25,507 nt of DNA from Chara braunii (Eukaryota; Streptophyta; Charophyceae; Charales; Characeae): positions 2,560,029-2,585,535 of the forward strand of contig BFEA01000076.1 in the NCBI GenBank assembly GCA_003427395.1. The letters run 5' to 3'. A program made the translations under genes and the position numbers. Shown piece by piece: positions 1 through 8,932 of the stretch. Below the pieces are notes generated by a model. It did no database searches. It was not told where the DNA came from and was given only the letters and a program-made list of their open reading frames with translations. Within the stretch, counting starts at the first letter, position 1. Each line of letters begins with the position of its first letter.

Positions 1-170
1 CTCTCTTCCTCTCTCTCTCCTTATCTCCCCCTCTCTCTCTCCTTCTCCCTCTCCCCCTTTTCCTCCTTCCCCCTCTAGACCCCTCTTTCACCCCCTCTTT
101 TATCACCTCGCCTTCTCTCTCCCTCTCTCCAGTCCCCTCACTTGTCATATGACTAACCCCTTCTCCCCTC
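1..170. repeat. CT-rich low-complexity tract
   Basis: The + strand is almost pure pyrimidine, made of short irregular CT, CTT and CCT runs. No gene is visible. It could be the end of a retroelement LTR, since a similar polypyrimidine tract lies in the element 3 LTR at the other end of the window, but nothing proves this. Confidence 0.8.
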
Positions 171-1190
171 ACTTGGAAACATTGCCAGGGTACGGACGGT
201 AAAACAAAATCAGACTTCACTTGGTGGAGAAAGAGGGCAAGGGGAGGATAGCCGGTCCCTTGTGCCACCAAGGAGGCAAAAGAGAAGGGACGTTTGAAAA
301 AGTGGGAGAAAGGCAGAATCCGGAAGAGAACATAAGTTGAAAGTGAGGTCAGTTTGACTCAACCATTCCCCGACTGCATGACTATAAGAAGAAAATGGGC
401 TGATTGAGCAACAAGAGGGAATAAAGAGCAGCCAAAGAATTTGAAAAGATAGGCATGTGGGAAGGGCTATGTGTTGACCCCCAACGGGGGATTGTATGGA
501 TCTTCTTGCTTGTGTGGGATTGTGCAGGTGAGTGATGGCTAGAAATGCCTTGAGCGGGATAGGGGCGAGGGGAACTGGGCACTAAGAGGGAAAGGGAAGA
601 CGGACAAAGGGGCCATGGGACCCTTGACATAGAGCCAACCCATGGAAATGACTTTTGCGCTTGAAGACTTGGGGTGTAAATGAGAGTGCAATCGTACCAA
701 GGAAAATGTGATGTTGTGTGTGCATGCATATGAGGACCCCGAAAAGACTAAGGGGCCTACTTCAATAAGGAAGAAAGNAAATTGTGAGACCNGATGGATG
801 CNTAGAGGNGAGGGAGAGGACGGCTCNGCCGCNCCCCGATGACGCCATATAGCCATNATGCTTAGGGAAATGGTGCGTGGCCTAAGGATGACGCTTAGCC
901 TACGCACAAGAGAAGAGAAGCACTCAAAGAATCCTTGGACTGCCTGCGCATTGGAAGAAGCAATTGCATGAGAACACAACAAAGAATTAAAAAAATCAGC
1001 GTTGCAGAACGACCAGCGAGACTACCACCCGGCGTGAGGGTTGAGCTACATCCCCAATGTCAAAGCTCTATGGCCCGCCCCATCCATCTCAAAGCACTAG
1101 GTGGCGGTGACCTCGGGACGAACGGCCCGCGCCCCGAGCATGAGCGTGGGCGGGCCGAGCCGGATGTGACCCGCAGTGGGGTCGACTAAG
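171..1190. other. Unassigned region with ambiguous bases, no supported gene
   Basis: About 1 kb without a recognisable coding region. Scattered N occur between about 778 and 857, so frames there are unreliable. The last 150 bases (about 1040-1190) become GC-rich just before the truncated pol of element 1. An 84-codon open frame at 935-1189 has no recognisable motif and runs into the element 1 boundary. I see no PBS, gag motif or LTR end that would join this stretch to element 1. Confidence 0.6.
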
Positions 1191-1224
1191 GATCGAAAGT
1201 CTACCGTGGTTTCGCCCTACAACG

Positions 1225-2694
1225 TTCGACATTCTTGACATGGACTTCGACATCATTCTGGGAATGCCTTGGCTTGCAAGTGTGGATCACACAGTCAACT
1301 TCCACCGGTGGACTCTTAGCGTTCGTGACGCCTTCGGCGCCGAAGTGGCGTGTACTATTCCTCTACCGCACCCTTCGATTTGGTGCCAAGTGGTGACGGC
1401 CAAATCATTCCGGGTGACTTGCACTTACAAGCAGCCCGAGGAAATCGGCCTATGTTTCCTACGGACCGCCGCGGTAGCCGACTCGTCACCCACAGACTTG
1501 TCTTCGGACCCCCGTGTGGTGCGGTTGCTGGACGAGTTCGCTGACATCTTCGAGTCACCTACCGGTGGGGTGCCGGATCGGCCGATCTCTCACGAGTTCA
1601 TTCTTGAGGCCGGTGCCGTGCCGCCGAAAGGTTGCATCTATCGGATGAGCGAGGAGGAGCTTGAGGTCCTCCGCGCACAACTCGATGATTTGTTGGCCAA
1701 GGGCTGGATCCGCCCTAGTAGCTCCCCATATGGAGCACCAGTTCTTTTTGTCCGGAAGAAGAACAAGGATCTGCGATTGTGTATCGACTACCGCAAGCTC
1801 AACGCACAAACCGTCAAGAATGCGGGGCCTCTTCCTCGCATCGACGATCTTTTTGAGCGATTGGGCAGCGCAAAGTATTTTTCTAAGTTGGATTTGCAAT
1901 CAGGATATCATCAAATCTCGATCCGGCCGAATGATCGCTACAAATCCGCGTTCAAGATGCGGTACGGGCATTTTGACTGGGTGGTCATGCCTTTTGGCCT
2001 CACCAACGCCCCGACGACCTTTCAAGCGGCAATGACCAACGAGTTTTGTGCAATGTTGGACCGGTTCGTGCTGGTCTACTTAGACGATATTCTCGTCTAT
2101 AGCCGGACATTGGAGGATCATCTTCGGCGATTGTTTGAGACGCTCCGCCGCGCCAAGTACAAGGCCAACCGCGACAAGTGCGAATTTGTTCGGCAAGAGC
2201 TGGAATACTTGGGCCATTTTGTCACACCGGAGGGCATCAGTCCGCTATCGGACAAGATTCAAGCCATCCAAGAGTGGCCGGAGCCTTGGAAGGTCACGGA
2301 TGTCCGCTCGTTCCTTGGTTTCGTCGGCTACTATCAGCATTTCATCAAAGGCTACTCGAAGATCGCGGCCCACTTGACGAAGCTTCAATGCGAGGATCGG
2401 CCGTTTGACTTTGGAGAGGAGGTGCGGGAATCATTTTTGGCTCTCAAAGCCGCGCTATTATCTGCGGAGGTCTTGCGGATATACGACCCGTTTTTGCCTA
2501 CGCGTGTCACTACGGATGCGTCAGGCTATGGCATTGGTGCAGTCCTCGAGCAACATGATGGTGTGGACTGGCACACGGTCGAGTATTTCAGCAAGAAAGT
2601 GCCTGTCGTGCATTCCATTGACAATGCACGCAAGAAGGAGCTCCTCGCCTTCGTCCACGCGCTCAAGCGGTGGCGACACTTCCTCCCTGGTTGA
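1225..2694 (+). pseudogene. Gypsy pol, part 1: protease C-terminus, reverse transcriptase, RNase H
   Basis: The frame enters at the C-terminal end of a retropepsin-like domain (FDIILGMPWL, about 1243-1275). The catalytic Asp motif upstream is missing. RT follows: SPYGAPVLFVRKK near residue 160 of the ATG-1240 frame, LCIDYRKLNAQTVKN, FSKLDLQSGYHQI, VMPFGLTNAPTTFQ and the catalytic YLDD at residues 280-283 (nt 2077-2088). RNase H begins with TTDASGYGIGAVL near residue 424, with a further acidic residue in KKELLAF near 465. The frame ends at a stop at 2692-2694 within HFLPG, where family logic says RNase H should continue. Homologous sequence resumes in another frame, so a small indel lies between about 2670 and 2710. 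The protein would copy element RNA into DNA in a cytoplasmic particle. RT motifs are intact, but the polyprotein is broken. Confidence 0.92.
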
Positions 2695-3640
2695 AGCCAA
2701 TTTCGTTCAATTTCGATGGGTAACGGACAACAATCCGTTGGTCTTCTATAAGACCCAAGACACCGTCAATAGAACCATCGCTCGATGGATGACTTTCATT
2801 GACCAGTTTGACTTCTTTCCCGATCACATTCCGAGGAAGTCGAACCGTTTTGAGGATGCTCTTTCACGGCGTCCGGATCATTGTATTGCGGTCTACTCAA
2901 CCTTCGAGATCAACGATGACCTGCGGAACAGCTTCATCCGCGGCTACCAAGCCGACCCCGAGTTTAGCGACAAGTACGCGAATTGCTCCTCTCCTAATCC
3001 CGCGCCTTCTCACTACCGGATCCAAGAGGGGTACTTGCTTGTCCACACACGGGGGAAGGACCTTCTTTGCGTACCGAGTGATCCTCACTTGCGTACATGG
3101 CTTCTTGGCGAGTTCCATGATGCTCCCGCCACCGGACACTTTCGAGTCAATCGCACGATTGGCAGACTTCGCGAGCGATTTTGGTGGCCCGGCCTTATCA
3201 GCGACGTCACACGCTATTGCGAGTCATGCGAGGTTTGCCGACGCTGCAAATCCCGCAACCATCGTCCGTACGGCGAGTTACGACCATTACCGGTCCCGTT
3301 GAGGCGAAGGGAAGCGATTGCCATGGACATCACCGGCGCGTTCCCCAAGCACAAGACCGGCGTGGATGGGATTCTCACGGTGGTCGACCGACTCACCAAG
3401 TTTGCCATGTTTTTGCCTTGCCGCTATCATGCCAAGGCACCAAAGTTGGTCGAGGTTCTTTACGCCGGTTGGATTGGAACCAAGGGTTACCCCAAGGAGA
3501 TCGTCTGCGACCACGACACTCGGTTCATGTCCGCTTTTTGGTTGGCGCTCATCAAGCGATGGGGCTCATCTCTCAACCCCAGTTCAGCTCGCCAGCCTCA
3601 GACCGATGGCCAAATGGAGAGAGCGCACCAGACCCCATAG
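2695..3640 (+). pseudogene. Gypsy pol, part 2: RNase H end and integrase N-terminal and core
   Basis: Coding similarity resumes in frame 2 with FRWVTDNNPLVFY, then DHIPRKSNRFEDALSRRPD, the usual RNase H exit. The integrase zinc domain is visible as His residues in FHDAPATGHF (about 3113-3142) and the pair in CESCEVC (about 3219-3237). The DDE core follows: Asp in AMDITGAF (about 3326), Asp in IVCDHDTRF (about 3508) and Glu in GQMERAHQ (about 3615), with 35 residues between the last two, as expected for retroviral-type integrases. Translation halts at TAG 3638-3640 directly after this Glu. The same frame continues past the stop, so this is a single nonsense change, most simply CAG to TAG. Confidence 0.9.
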
Positions 3641-4463
3641 GTTCTCCTTCGCACTCTCATCTGTCCTGACCAGAAGGACTGGGTTGAGTGGCTGCCGGAT
3701 GTCGAGTTGGCCTACAACTCTTCCATCCACCCGGCTATCGGGATATCGCCTTTCGAGTTCGAGCACGGCTCACCGGTCACTTCACCATTCGACACTATCA
3801 CTCCACGAACGGTCGAGATCGACAACCATTTTCTTTTCTTGCGTCGGACGCAAGAGCTTCTTGTCAAGGCACGCGACCAGATGGCTAAGACGCACCAGCG
3901 CATGAGCCAGCAGGCCAATCGCCTACGTCTTCCTTGCCCATTCCGCGCCGGCGACCTCGTTTGGGTTTTCGCACCGGAATTCAGCCTTGAAAAAGACATC
4001 TCTCGCAAGCTCCTGCCGAAATGGATGGGGCCTTGGCCAATCGTAGCACCCGCTGGAGATGCACCCGAGGGACCTTCCTTCACGATCCAGGTGCCCGCCC
4101 ACTTGCCCGTCTACCCAGTTTTTCATTGCTCCAAGTTGGCTCTTTACACGCCAGCGGAACATGACGATTTTCCCGGGAGACGTTCGCAAGACCCACCCTC
4201 CATGGACGGTTTTCAGGAGGTCGACGACATTATCTCCCAGCGACGCTACGGCAACAGGCCAACCGAGTATTTGGTGCATTTTGCATACTGCACACACCGA
4301 GCTCACCGTTGGTTGACCCGTGCGGACAACAGCTCCGGACGTTCTCGCACGCTACGAACGCAAGATGCAAGGCAAGCTGGTCTCTTCGGCTCCACGTCGC
4401 GCTCGCGTCCAGGTTCCACCTTCAGATCGTCAGCTCCGCCCTCGCCCTAGCTTGACTTCATAA
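3641..4463 (+). pseudogene. Gypsy pol, part 3: integrase C-terminal and chromodomain-like end
   Basis: Reading on from the 3638 stop in the same frame gives DWVEWLPDVELAYNSSIHP and GISPFEFEHGSPVTSP (integrase core end). Next come LLPKWMGPWPIVAP and HLPVYPVFHCSKLALY, the GPY/F-type C-terminal module of Gypsy integrases. EVDDIISQRRYGNRPTEYLV and HRAHRWLTRAD form a chromodomain-like tail, a module thought to guide insertion to particular chromatin. At about 4322-4331 the frame slips: the better tail (APDVLARYERKMQGK) lies in frame 3 and ends at TAA 4461-4463, while frame 2 runs to 4450 with unrelated sequence. The polypurine tract starts at the last codon. Confidence 0.87.
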
Positions 4464-4474
4464 GGAGGGGGGGG
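4462..4474 (+). promoter_or_regulatory. Polypurine tract of element 1
   Basis: A run of A and G (AAGGAGGGGGGGG) lies directly before TGTTAC, the LTR start. In LTR retrotransposons this purine run resists RNase H and primes plus-strand DNA synthesis. It overlaps the end of pol. Confidence 0.85.
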
Positions 4475-4526
4475 TGTTACATGCTGCGCCTGCACACGAG
4501 GGCCATTTTCCAGGCCCTGCGTCCTC

Positions 4527-4613
4527 CAGGCTGAAAGCCTGAAAACCAGGGCCTACAGGCCCCGTGACTGTTCAGCCCGAAAGCCTGAAAACAGGGGCCT
4601 ACGGTCCCTGTGT
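4527..4613 (+). repeat. Imperfect tandem duplication, period 46, in LTR of element 1
   Basis: Two adjacent units start at 4527 and 4573. Both follow the pattern CAGsCyGAAAGCCTGAAAA, then GGGCCTAC, then a C/G-rich GTG end. A local duplication near the U3 start may be an enhancer-like repeat, but this is inference. Confidence 0.65.
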
Positions 4614-5028
4614 CGTTTCAGACTAAAAATGGCAATAGCCTTTTTCGCCTGAAACGAAGGGCCATTTTCGGTCGTTCATCAGAACGACCGGCCCTGAAAC
4701 TCAGGCACCGAACCAGGGTTTCGGGAACAAGCTATTCTTAGCCTGTTCCCACGCCAGCCTCAACAGATGTTGCAGCGCCAGCCCCTGGCACACTTCGACA
4801 TTGGCAAGAGCAGCCTCCTCGGCCTGGCTCGCCCTTCAGGCAGTCAGGAGGCAGGCCAAGGTAGTACATAGGGATTTCCCATGCACTTCACGGGTAGGCA
4901 GGAGGCAGTCAGTAGTCTTCAGGATTTGGCAGCAGCACTCTGGAGGGAGCGCTGCAAGAGTAGTAGTAGTGTTAGCCTTAGTCTTCAGCGCTGGGCGCAG
5001 TAGGTAGCTATAGTCTCCAGCGCGAGAG

Positions 5029-5266
5029 GCGGTTAATGGAAGGCCCAAAATTCGGCAAATTTTGGCGAATGATTCACCAAAACTGTCATATTTCCCTGAA
5101 TTTTCACTCTTTTCTCAGTTTTTCTTTTTCTCTGTTATATATGTGCTTTAGGGTATATCTGTATTCAGTTTTGCCGTATTTGAAGCAGTAAAAAAAAACT
5201 TAGCGAACAACATTGCTTGTAGCGACGCGGAGAAAAACCCCGAATTTTTGGCCTTCCATTAACCGC
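5029..5266. mobile_element. MITE-like element with 27-bp terminal inverted repeats
   Basis: The left end 5029-5055 (GCGGTTAATGGAAGGC...) and right end 5240-5266 (...GCCTTCCATTAACCGC) are inverted copies with one mismatch in 27 bp. The 238-bp body is AT-rich, unlike the GC-rich LTR around it, and has no coding capacity. A second imperfect hairpin, TTTTGGcGAAT against ATTCaCCAAAA, lies at 5060-5082 near the left end. Similar LTR wording flanks it (CCAGCGC to the left, CCAGCGCTGGGCGCC to the right), fitting insertion into the LTR. The target duplication is ambiguous: GC outside GGTTAA...TTAACC, or TTAA internal to the repeats. Short length, inverted ends and lack of an ORF fit a non-autonomous DNA transposon; I do not recognise the superfamily. 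Confidence 0.78.
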
Positions 5267-6339
5267 TAGTGTCCAGCGCTGGGCGCCATAGCTAGGATAG
5301 CACTAGAGAGAGAGAGATTGGGCGGAGGCCTTGGGTACCTACCTGCAGCGCCGTTGCTCCAGCTTCGTCTTCGAGGTACCTGCAACACAGCGCCAACTTC
5401 ATAGGTTAGTACCTAGCTCGTAACAGAGAGAGAGAGTTCTTCTTCTTCCTCTTCTCAGTCCACCATCTCCCTCTCACCCTCTCATCATCTGACTTCACTG
5501 CATCAGCAGACTACGAGAGAAGAGAGAGAGAGCTTGGTGACATTGGATCCACACTCGAATTTTGGCTTCAGACATGGCAACGAGGGATTATTTGGGACTT
5601 GTGACAAAGACTTGGTGTTGACGACATTCCCATCCTCTTCGTCTGATCCCCTCCTCTTCGTCTGTGTATGTCTGGACCTGGCGCTTTCTTCTTGTGTACA
5701 GCGCCAGGCTCCTTCACACTTTGTGATGGACACGATGTATGTTTGGTCTGTGTTCAAACATTGATTGGGCTAGTCATTAGCATTCTAGCATTCTGCTTCG
5801 CTATCTCTTATACGTGAATGAGGTCAGTCCCGGTCAGGTCAGGCTTTGTATCTAAGTCTTCCCTGCGCTATTCAGCACCATTCTATATGTATCGGAATGC
5901 ACATTGCTAGTTGAGATTCCACTTGCACAACATTGTCCACTCAGTCCTTTTCATCACATTGCGGATCCTCGGTTTGTATGTACATTGCCCAACCGGGCAT
6001 GTAACACATACCTGGTGTTTGAAGCGTACGGAATTGGCCGAGATCTGCTCGTACTTCGGGGAGCTGTTGACGTCATCAGCGGCATTGTAGAGTAGGCTAG
6101 ATAGGATCTGCCATCTGTAGTCTGGGCGCCGAGCGCCAGATAGGATATCAACATTGGTTCTTTGTTGATGATGATGACGAGACTATTCCAGCATTGTCAA
6201 TTATGAGCTTTTGGTGTGCGCTCTTATTTGGTTAAACTCGTGATGCAATTCTGCTTTTGGTTCGAGGTCGCGACTATCTGGTCTTATGTGTATGATGTTG
6301 TTTGATTGCTCACGTTCGCTATTGCTCATGTTCCTTGCA

Positions 6340-6557
6340 TCACTTGAAATTCACGTAAATTCGAAAATACTTAATTAACTCTCTCTCTCGACATTTCTTC
6401 TTCAAAAATATTTTCTTTTTTGAAATTTTCAAAAATACGCAGGATTAATCATTCTTTCTTGGCATTTCTCCTTCATAATTCAAAAATAATTTTAATTAAT
6501 TAATTATCGAAATTTTTGTAATTCGAAAATCTTTTAAAATTAAATAAATTCTTTTTT

Positions 6558-6588
<31 letters not shown>

Positions 6589-6681
6589 ACGTAGAATTAA
6601 TTAATTCTTTTTCGACATTCCTTTGAAATTCGAAACTACTTTTCATTCACTCTTTCGAAAATTTTGAAAATACGTTAGAAT
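6340..6681. repeat. AT-rich diverged tandem repeat, left half
   Basis: AT-rich, non-coding, with recurring units that begin ACGTA/ACGCA/ACGTTAG, pass through AATTAA...TTCTTTTTCGACATTTC and end in GAAATTC-type runs. Unit starts are visible near 6353, 6436, 6589 and 6672. A run of 28 T occupies 6561-6588. The tract is interrupted at 6681 by element 2 and resumes at 14011. Confidence 0.7.
6678..6681. repeat. Target-site duplication of element 2, left copy
   Basis: GAAT (or AGAAT from 6677) directly precedes the TG start of the 5' LTR and recurs as GAAT(T) directly after the 3' LTR at 14011-14014. Four to five bases is the usual duplication for LTR retrotransposons. Confidence 0.7.
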
Positions 6682-7690
6682 TGCGAGGATATGGGTCCTC
6701 GGCAGGCCTAAGGGGTCCCCTGCAGCATATGTGCCCACCCTAAGTGAAGGCGGGCCAAACAAATCACGAGAGGCCCTTGGCTGTCAATTTCGCATTTGGG
6801 GTCCAGGCAGTTTCGTCGCGCCAGTTGGTTGAAGGGAAACACAGGCCGAGCAGCGTGGAAATTCCCAGGCCTTCTAGGTCTTTCCGAAAGCACAGGCCCT
6901 GGGCGAGATTCGCAGCCTCATACACAGACAGTTGGGAGGCCCAACCGAATGAGGCCCAGTAGCTGCACTAGAGGCGCAACATCCTGCGGCCTACCGGAAG
7001 CTTCTGGGCCCAGGCCAGTCTAACCAGGCTGCCGAATGAGGCAGGCTCTTTCCATATACGAAAGAGCTCGCTGCCTGGCCAGCCATTCGGGCACTCGCAT
7101 GCTCGCGGCAGTGCTGCTGGAGCTGAAGCTCGTGGGCTTCTGCTAGAGCTGAGCAGCGAGGTGCAGGCACGTGCGGTCGTGCAGGGAGCAGGGCGCTGCT
7201 GAGGGCAACCCCATAGCCCAGCCTCCATAGCTGGCAGGGCTTTGATGTACAGTGAGGCGCAGGGGTGGTCTTCGGGTGTACAACAAAGGGAGACGTGGGA
7301 GAGAGTCAAGGGAGAGAGAGAAGGATGATGATGATGATGATGATGATGTGAGGGCACATACCTGGTATTGGCAATGATTCTGCATGGGCGACATCTTCAA
7401 GTACTTCGGGTGCTACTAACGTCAACAGTTGCATTGTCAATTAGTAAGCTAGTAGTAGTTGTGTAGGGAGTAGGCTGGGCGCCGAGCGCCAAGTAGGGAG
7501 ATAGAGACTAGGTACATATGTTGGTGGTGGCGAGAGCAAGCTCTCATTGACATTGACTTTCAGTGCTACGAACGTCCATTGGTGTTATATTGGTGCAATG
7601 CTGCTTCCTGAACAGTGTGTTACGATTTGGCTTTCAATGTGCTTGTGCAATCGTAATATTGTCATCTCGCTTCTGTTCATTTTCCTTGCA
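6682..7690 (+). repeat. 5' LTR of element 2
   Basis: It starts TGCGAGGATATGGG and ends TTTTCCTTGCA, giving TG...CA ends, 3 bp before the PBS. It contains a (GAT)8 microsatellite at 7324-7348, the motif TAACGTCA at 7417-7424 (TGACGTCA in the 3' copy), and CTGGGCGCCGAGCGCCA at 7475-7491. Several open frames on either strand inside it are not conserved with the other LTR copy and look like chance. Confidence 0.9.
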
Positions 7691-7693
7691 ATT

Positions 7694-7705
7694 TGGTATC
7701 GGAGC
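7694..7705 (+). promoter_or_regulatory. Primer binding site, initiator tRNA-Met type
   Basis: TGGTATCGGAGC begins 3 bp after the LTR end. It differs by one base from TGGTATCAGAGC, the usual plant LTR-retrotransposon site complementary to the 3' end of initiator methionine tRNA, which primes minus-strand synthesis. Confidence 0.85.
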
Positions 7706-8932
7706 TGGTTCGAACTATGCTCATTGGTTCTTCGCAATAGCTGTTCGGTGCTTCGCATTAGGTGCGGGGCAGTGATAAGGCTTGGGCATTGAACGTATGG
7801 CGGCCCAGGGTCGTGTGGGCGCGCCAGGAAGCTATGTGGTGACATTAGGGTTGTACGCTGGATGATGAGAGCTCGCTGATGTGGCATTTAAGCCGAGGTG
7901 GAACTGCATTCTGCTGTTGGTTGTGCCGAGGCAAAGACCGGTCATCATAAATGCACATCAGGTTGCCGGTGAGAAATCTGTGGTTGGGGGCAGCATTATG
8001 AGGTACATTGCTTCCTTCCTTATCTACCCTCTTCATTGCTTCTTACCATGAGGAAGTGAGTTTTGTATTGAGAGTCCTCTCAATGTGAGGTGTAGCGAGC
8101 GCTCAACCTTGAGAGTACACGGGTCACGGTCACCATGCCGACCCGCAGGGACTAGTACACGCATGCTTTGCCGCAAGTCCTTGGTTCTGCTGCTGCGCAA
8201 TAGAGGTCATGCAGGGCATGCCATCCGTTTGAACAGACGCTTACTGGACCGTCTCTAAATATTTCTGGCGGGGACTCGGTGTTGATTCTGGTTGTGATCG
8301 TCGTCCTGTCTGCGACGTTAAATAATTCCTGAGGAGTTACGGGGGATCTCCTTAAATGCCTCCTGGTCAGCCAGATCAAACCGGGTGTAAGGCTCGTTGC
8401 GTGCGAGGATAAATAATGTGCAGGGGCTGGCAAGTTCGGAGTTGACTTGGGGCACAGGGGTGGGCCGGATTGCACACCTTTAGACACGCTGCTCAATCAG
8501 ACGCCTAGGAGCGTCGATACAAAGTGACTACTCAAGAGGGATACAGGGAAGGGTTGGATTCCGGCAACTGTTTGCCGTGGCATTAATTAGATAAACTGCC
8601 ATCCAACATGCATCTCTGCAGGGAGCATTATTTTTATTTTTGATTATTTAGTCGTTACGGACTTGACTAACAACTGACAGACAACTGCAGATAGAGTAAT
8701 ATATTCTTTGCTGCAATGCCATCTCTATCAGAGTAATCTAAAAATAGATTTAATATTCCCTGTAGGATCTGACATTGGTTAACACATATTCCCTGTAGGA
8801 TCTGACATTGGTTGATACCTACACTGTTTCTGTCGAGGCCAACCGAAGTTAGCGATGTATATAATCGGGTGTGTGTCATGCTGAGGTAGGATTTAGTGTG
8901 GATTCTAGTTTAGATCACACACACTGTAGCTC
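7706..8932 (+). other. 5' leader of element 2, no gene
   Basis: About 1.2 kb between PBS and the gag start. No protein motif is visible in any frame. It carries a 28-bp direct repeat (8753-8780 and 8786-8813). The length is within the range seen for Gypsy leaders. A packaging signal would be expected here but I cannot identify one. Confidence 0.6.
8753..8813 (+). repeat. Pair of identical 28-bp direct repeats, 33-bp period
   Basis: ATATTCCCTGTAGGATCTGA begins both copies, at 8753 and 8786, and the full 28-bp match ends CATTGGTT. Five bases separate the copies. A local duplication within the leader of element 2. Confidence 0.9.

Larger units (their letters stand above)
1225..6339 (+). mobile_element. 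Element 1: 5'-truncated Ty3/Gypsy LTR retrotransposon with chromodomain-like end
   Basis: The order protease tail, RT, RNase H, integrase, chromodomain-like domain, polypurine tract, 3' LTR is the Ty3/Gypsy order (Copia places integrase before RT). The left end falls inside the protease domain: gag, the protease catalytic motif, the PBS and the 5' LTR are absent, so the copy is truncated at about 1190-1225. The coding part carries two frameshifts and one nonsense codon. The 3' LTR ends at TTCCTTGCA, judged from the matching end of element 2, and it contains a 238-bp inverted-repeat element. No target-site duplication can be tested because the left end is lost. Confidence 0.85.
4475..6339 (+). 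repeat. 3' LTR of element 1
   Basis: It begins TGTTAC right after the polypurine tract and is taken to end at TTCCTTGCA (6331-6339), the same terminal sequence as the 5' LTR of element 2. AT-rich flanking DNA follows. Length is 1865 bp, or about 1627 bp without the nested 238-bp element. It contains an imperfect 46-bp duplication near the start, AGCGCTGGGCGC motifs, a perfect TGACGTCA at 6068-6075 and CTGGGCGCCGAGCGCCA at 6122-6138. The left end is firm. The right end is inferred, because no partner LTR is in the window. Confidence 0.72.

Noticed and set aside
935-1189. 84-codon open frame with a basic, Gly/Arg-rich product
   Set aside because: No motif, GC-rich chance openness, and it runs into the truncated element boundary.
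1005-1190. Possible ribosomal spacer (ITS-like) sequence, from GCAGAACGACCAGCGA and the GC-rich stretch after it
   Set aside because: No 18S end, 5.8S or 28S start is visible nearby, and the likeness is only a short word. A covariance-model search would decide.
6968-7400. Minus-strand frames in the LTR with poly-His and poly-Ser runs
   Set aside because: They are translations of the (GAT)n microsatellite and are not kept in the same form in the other LTR copy.
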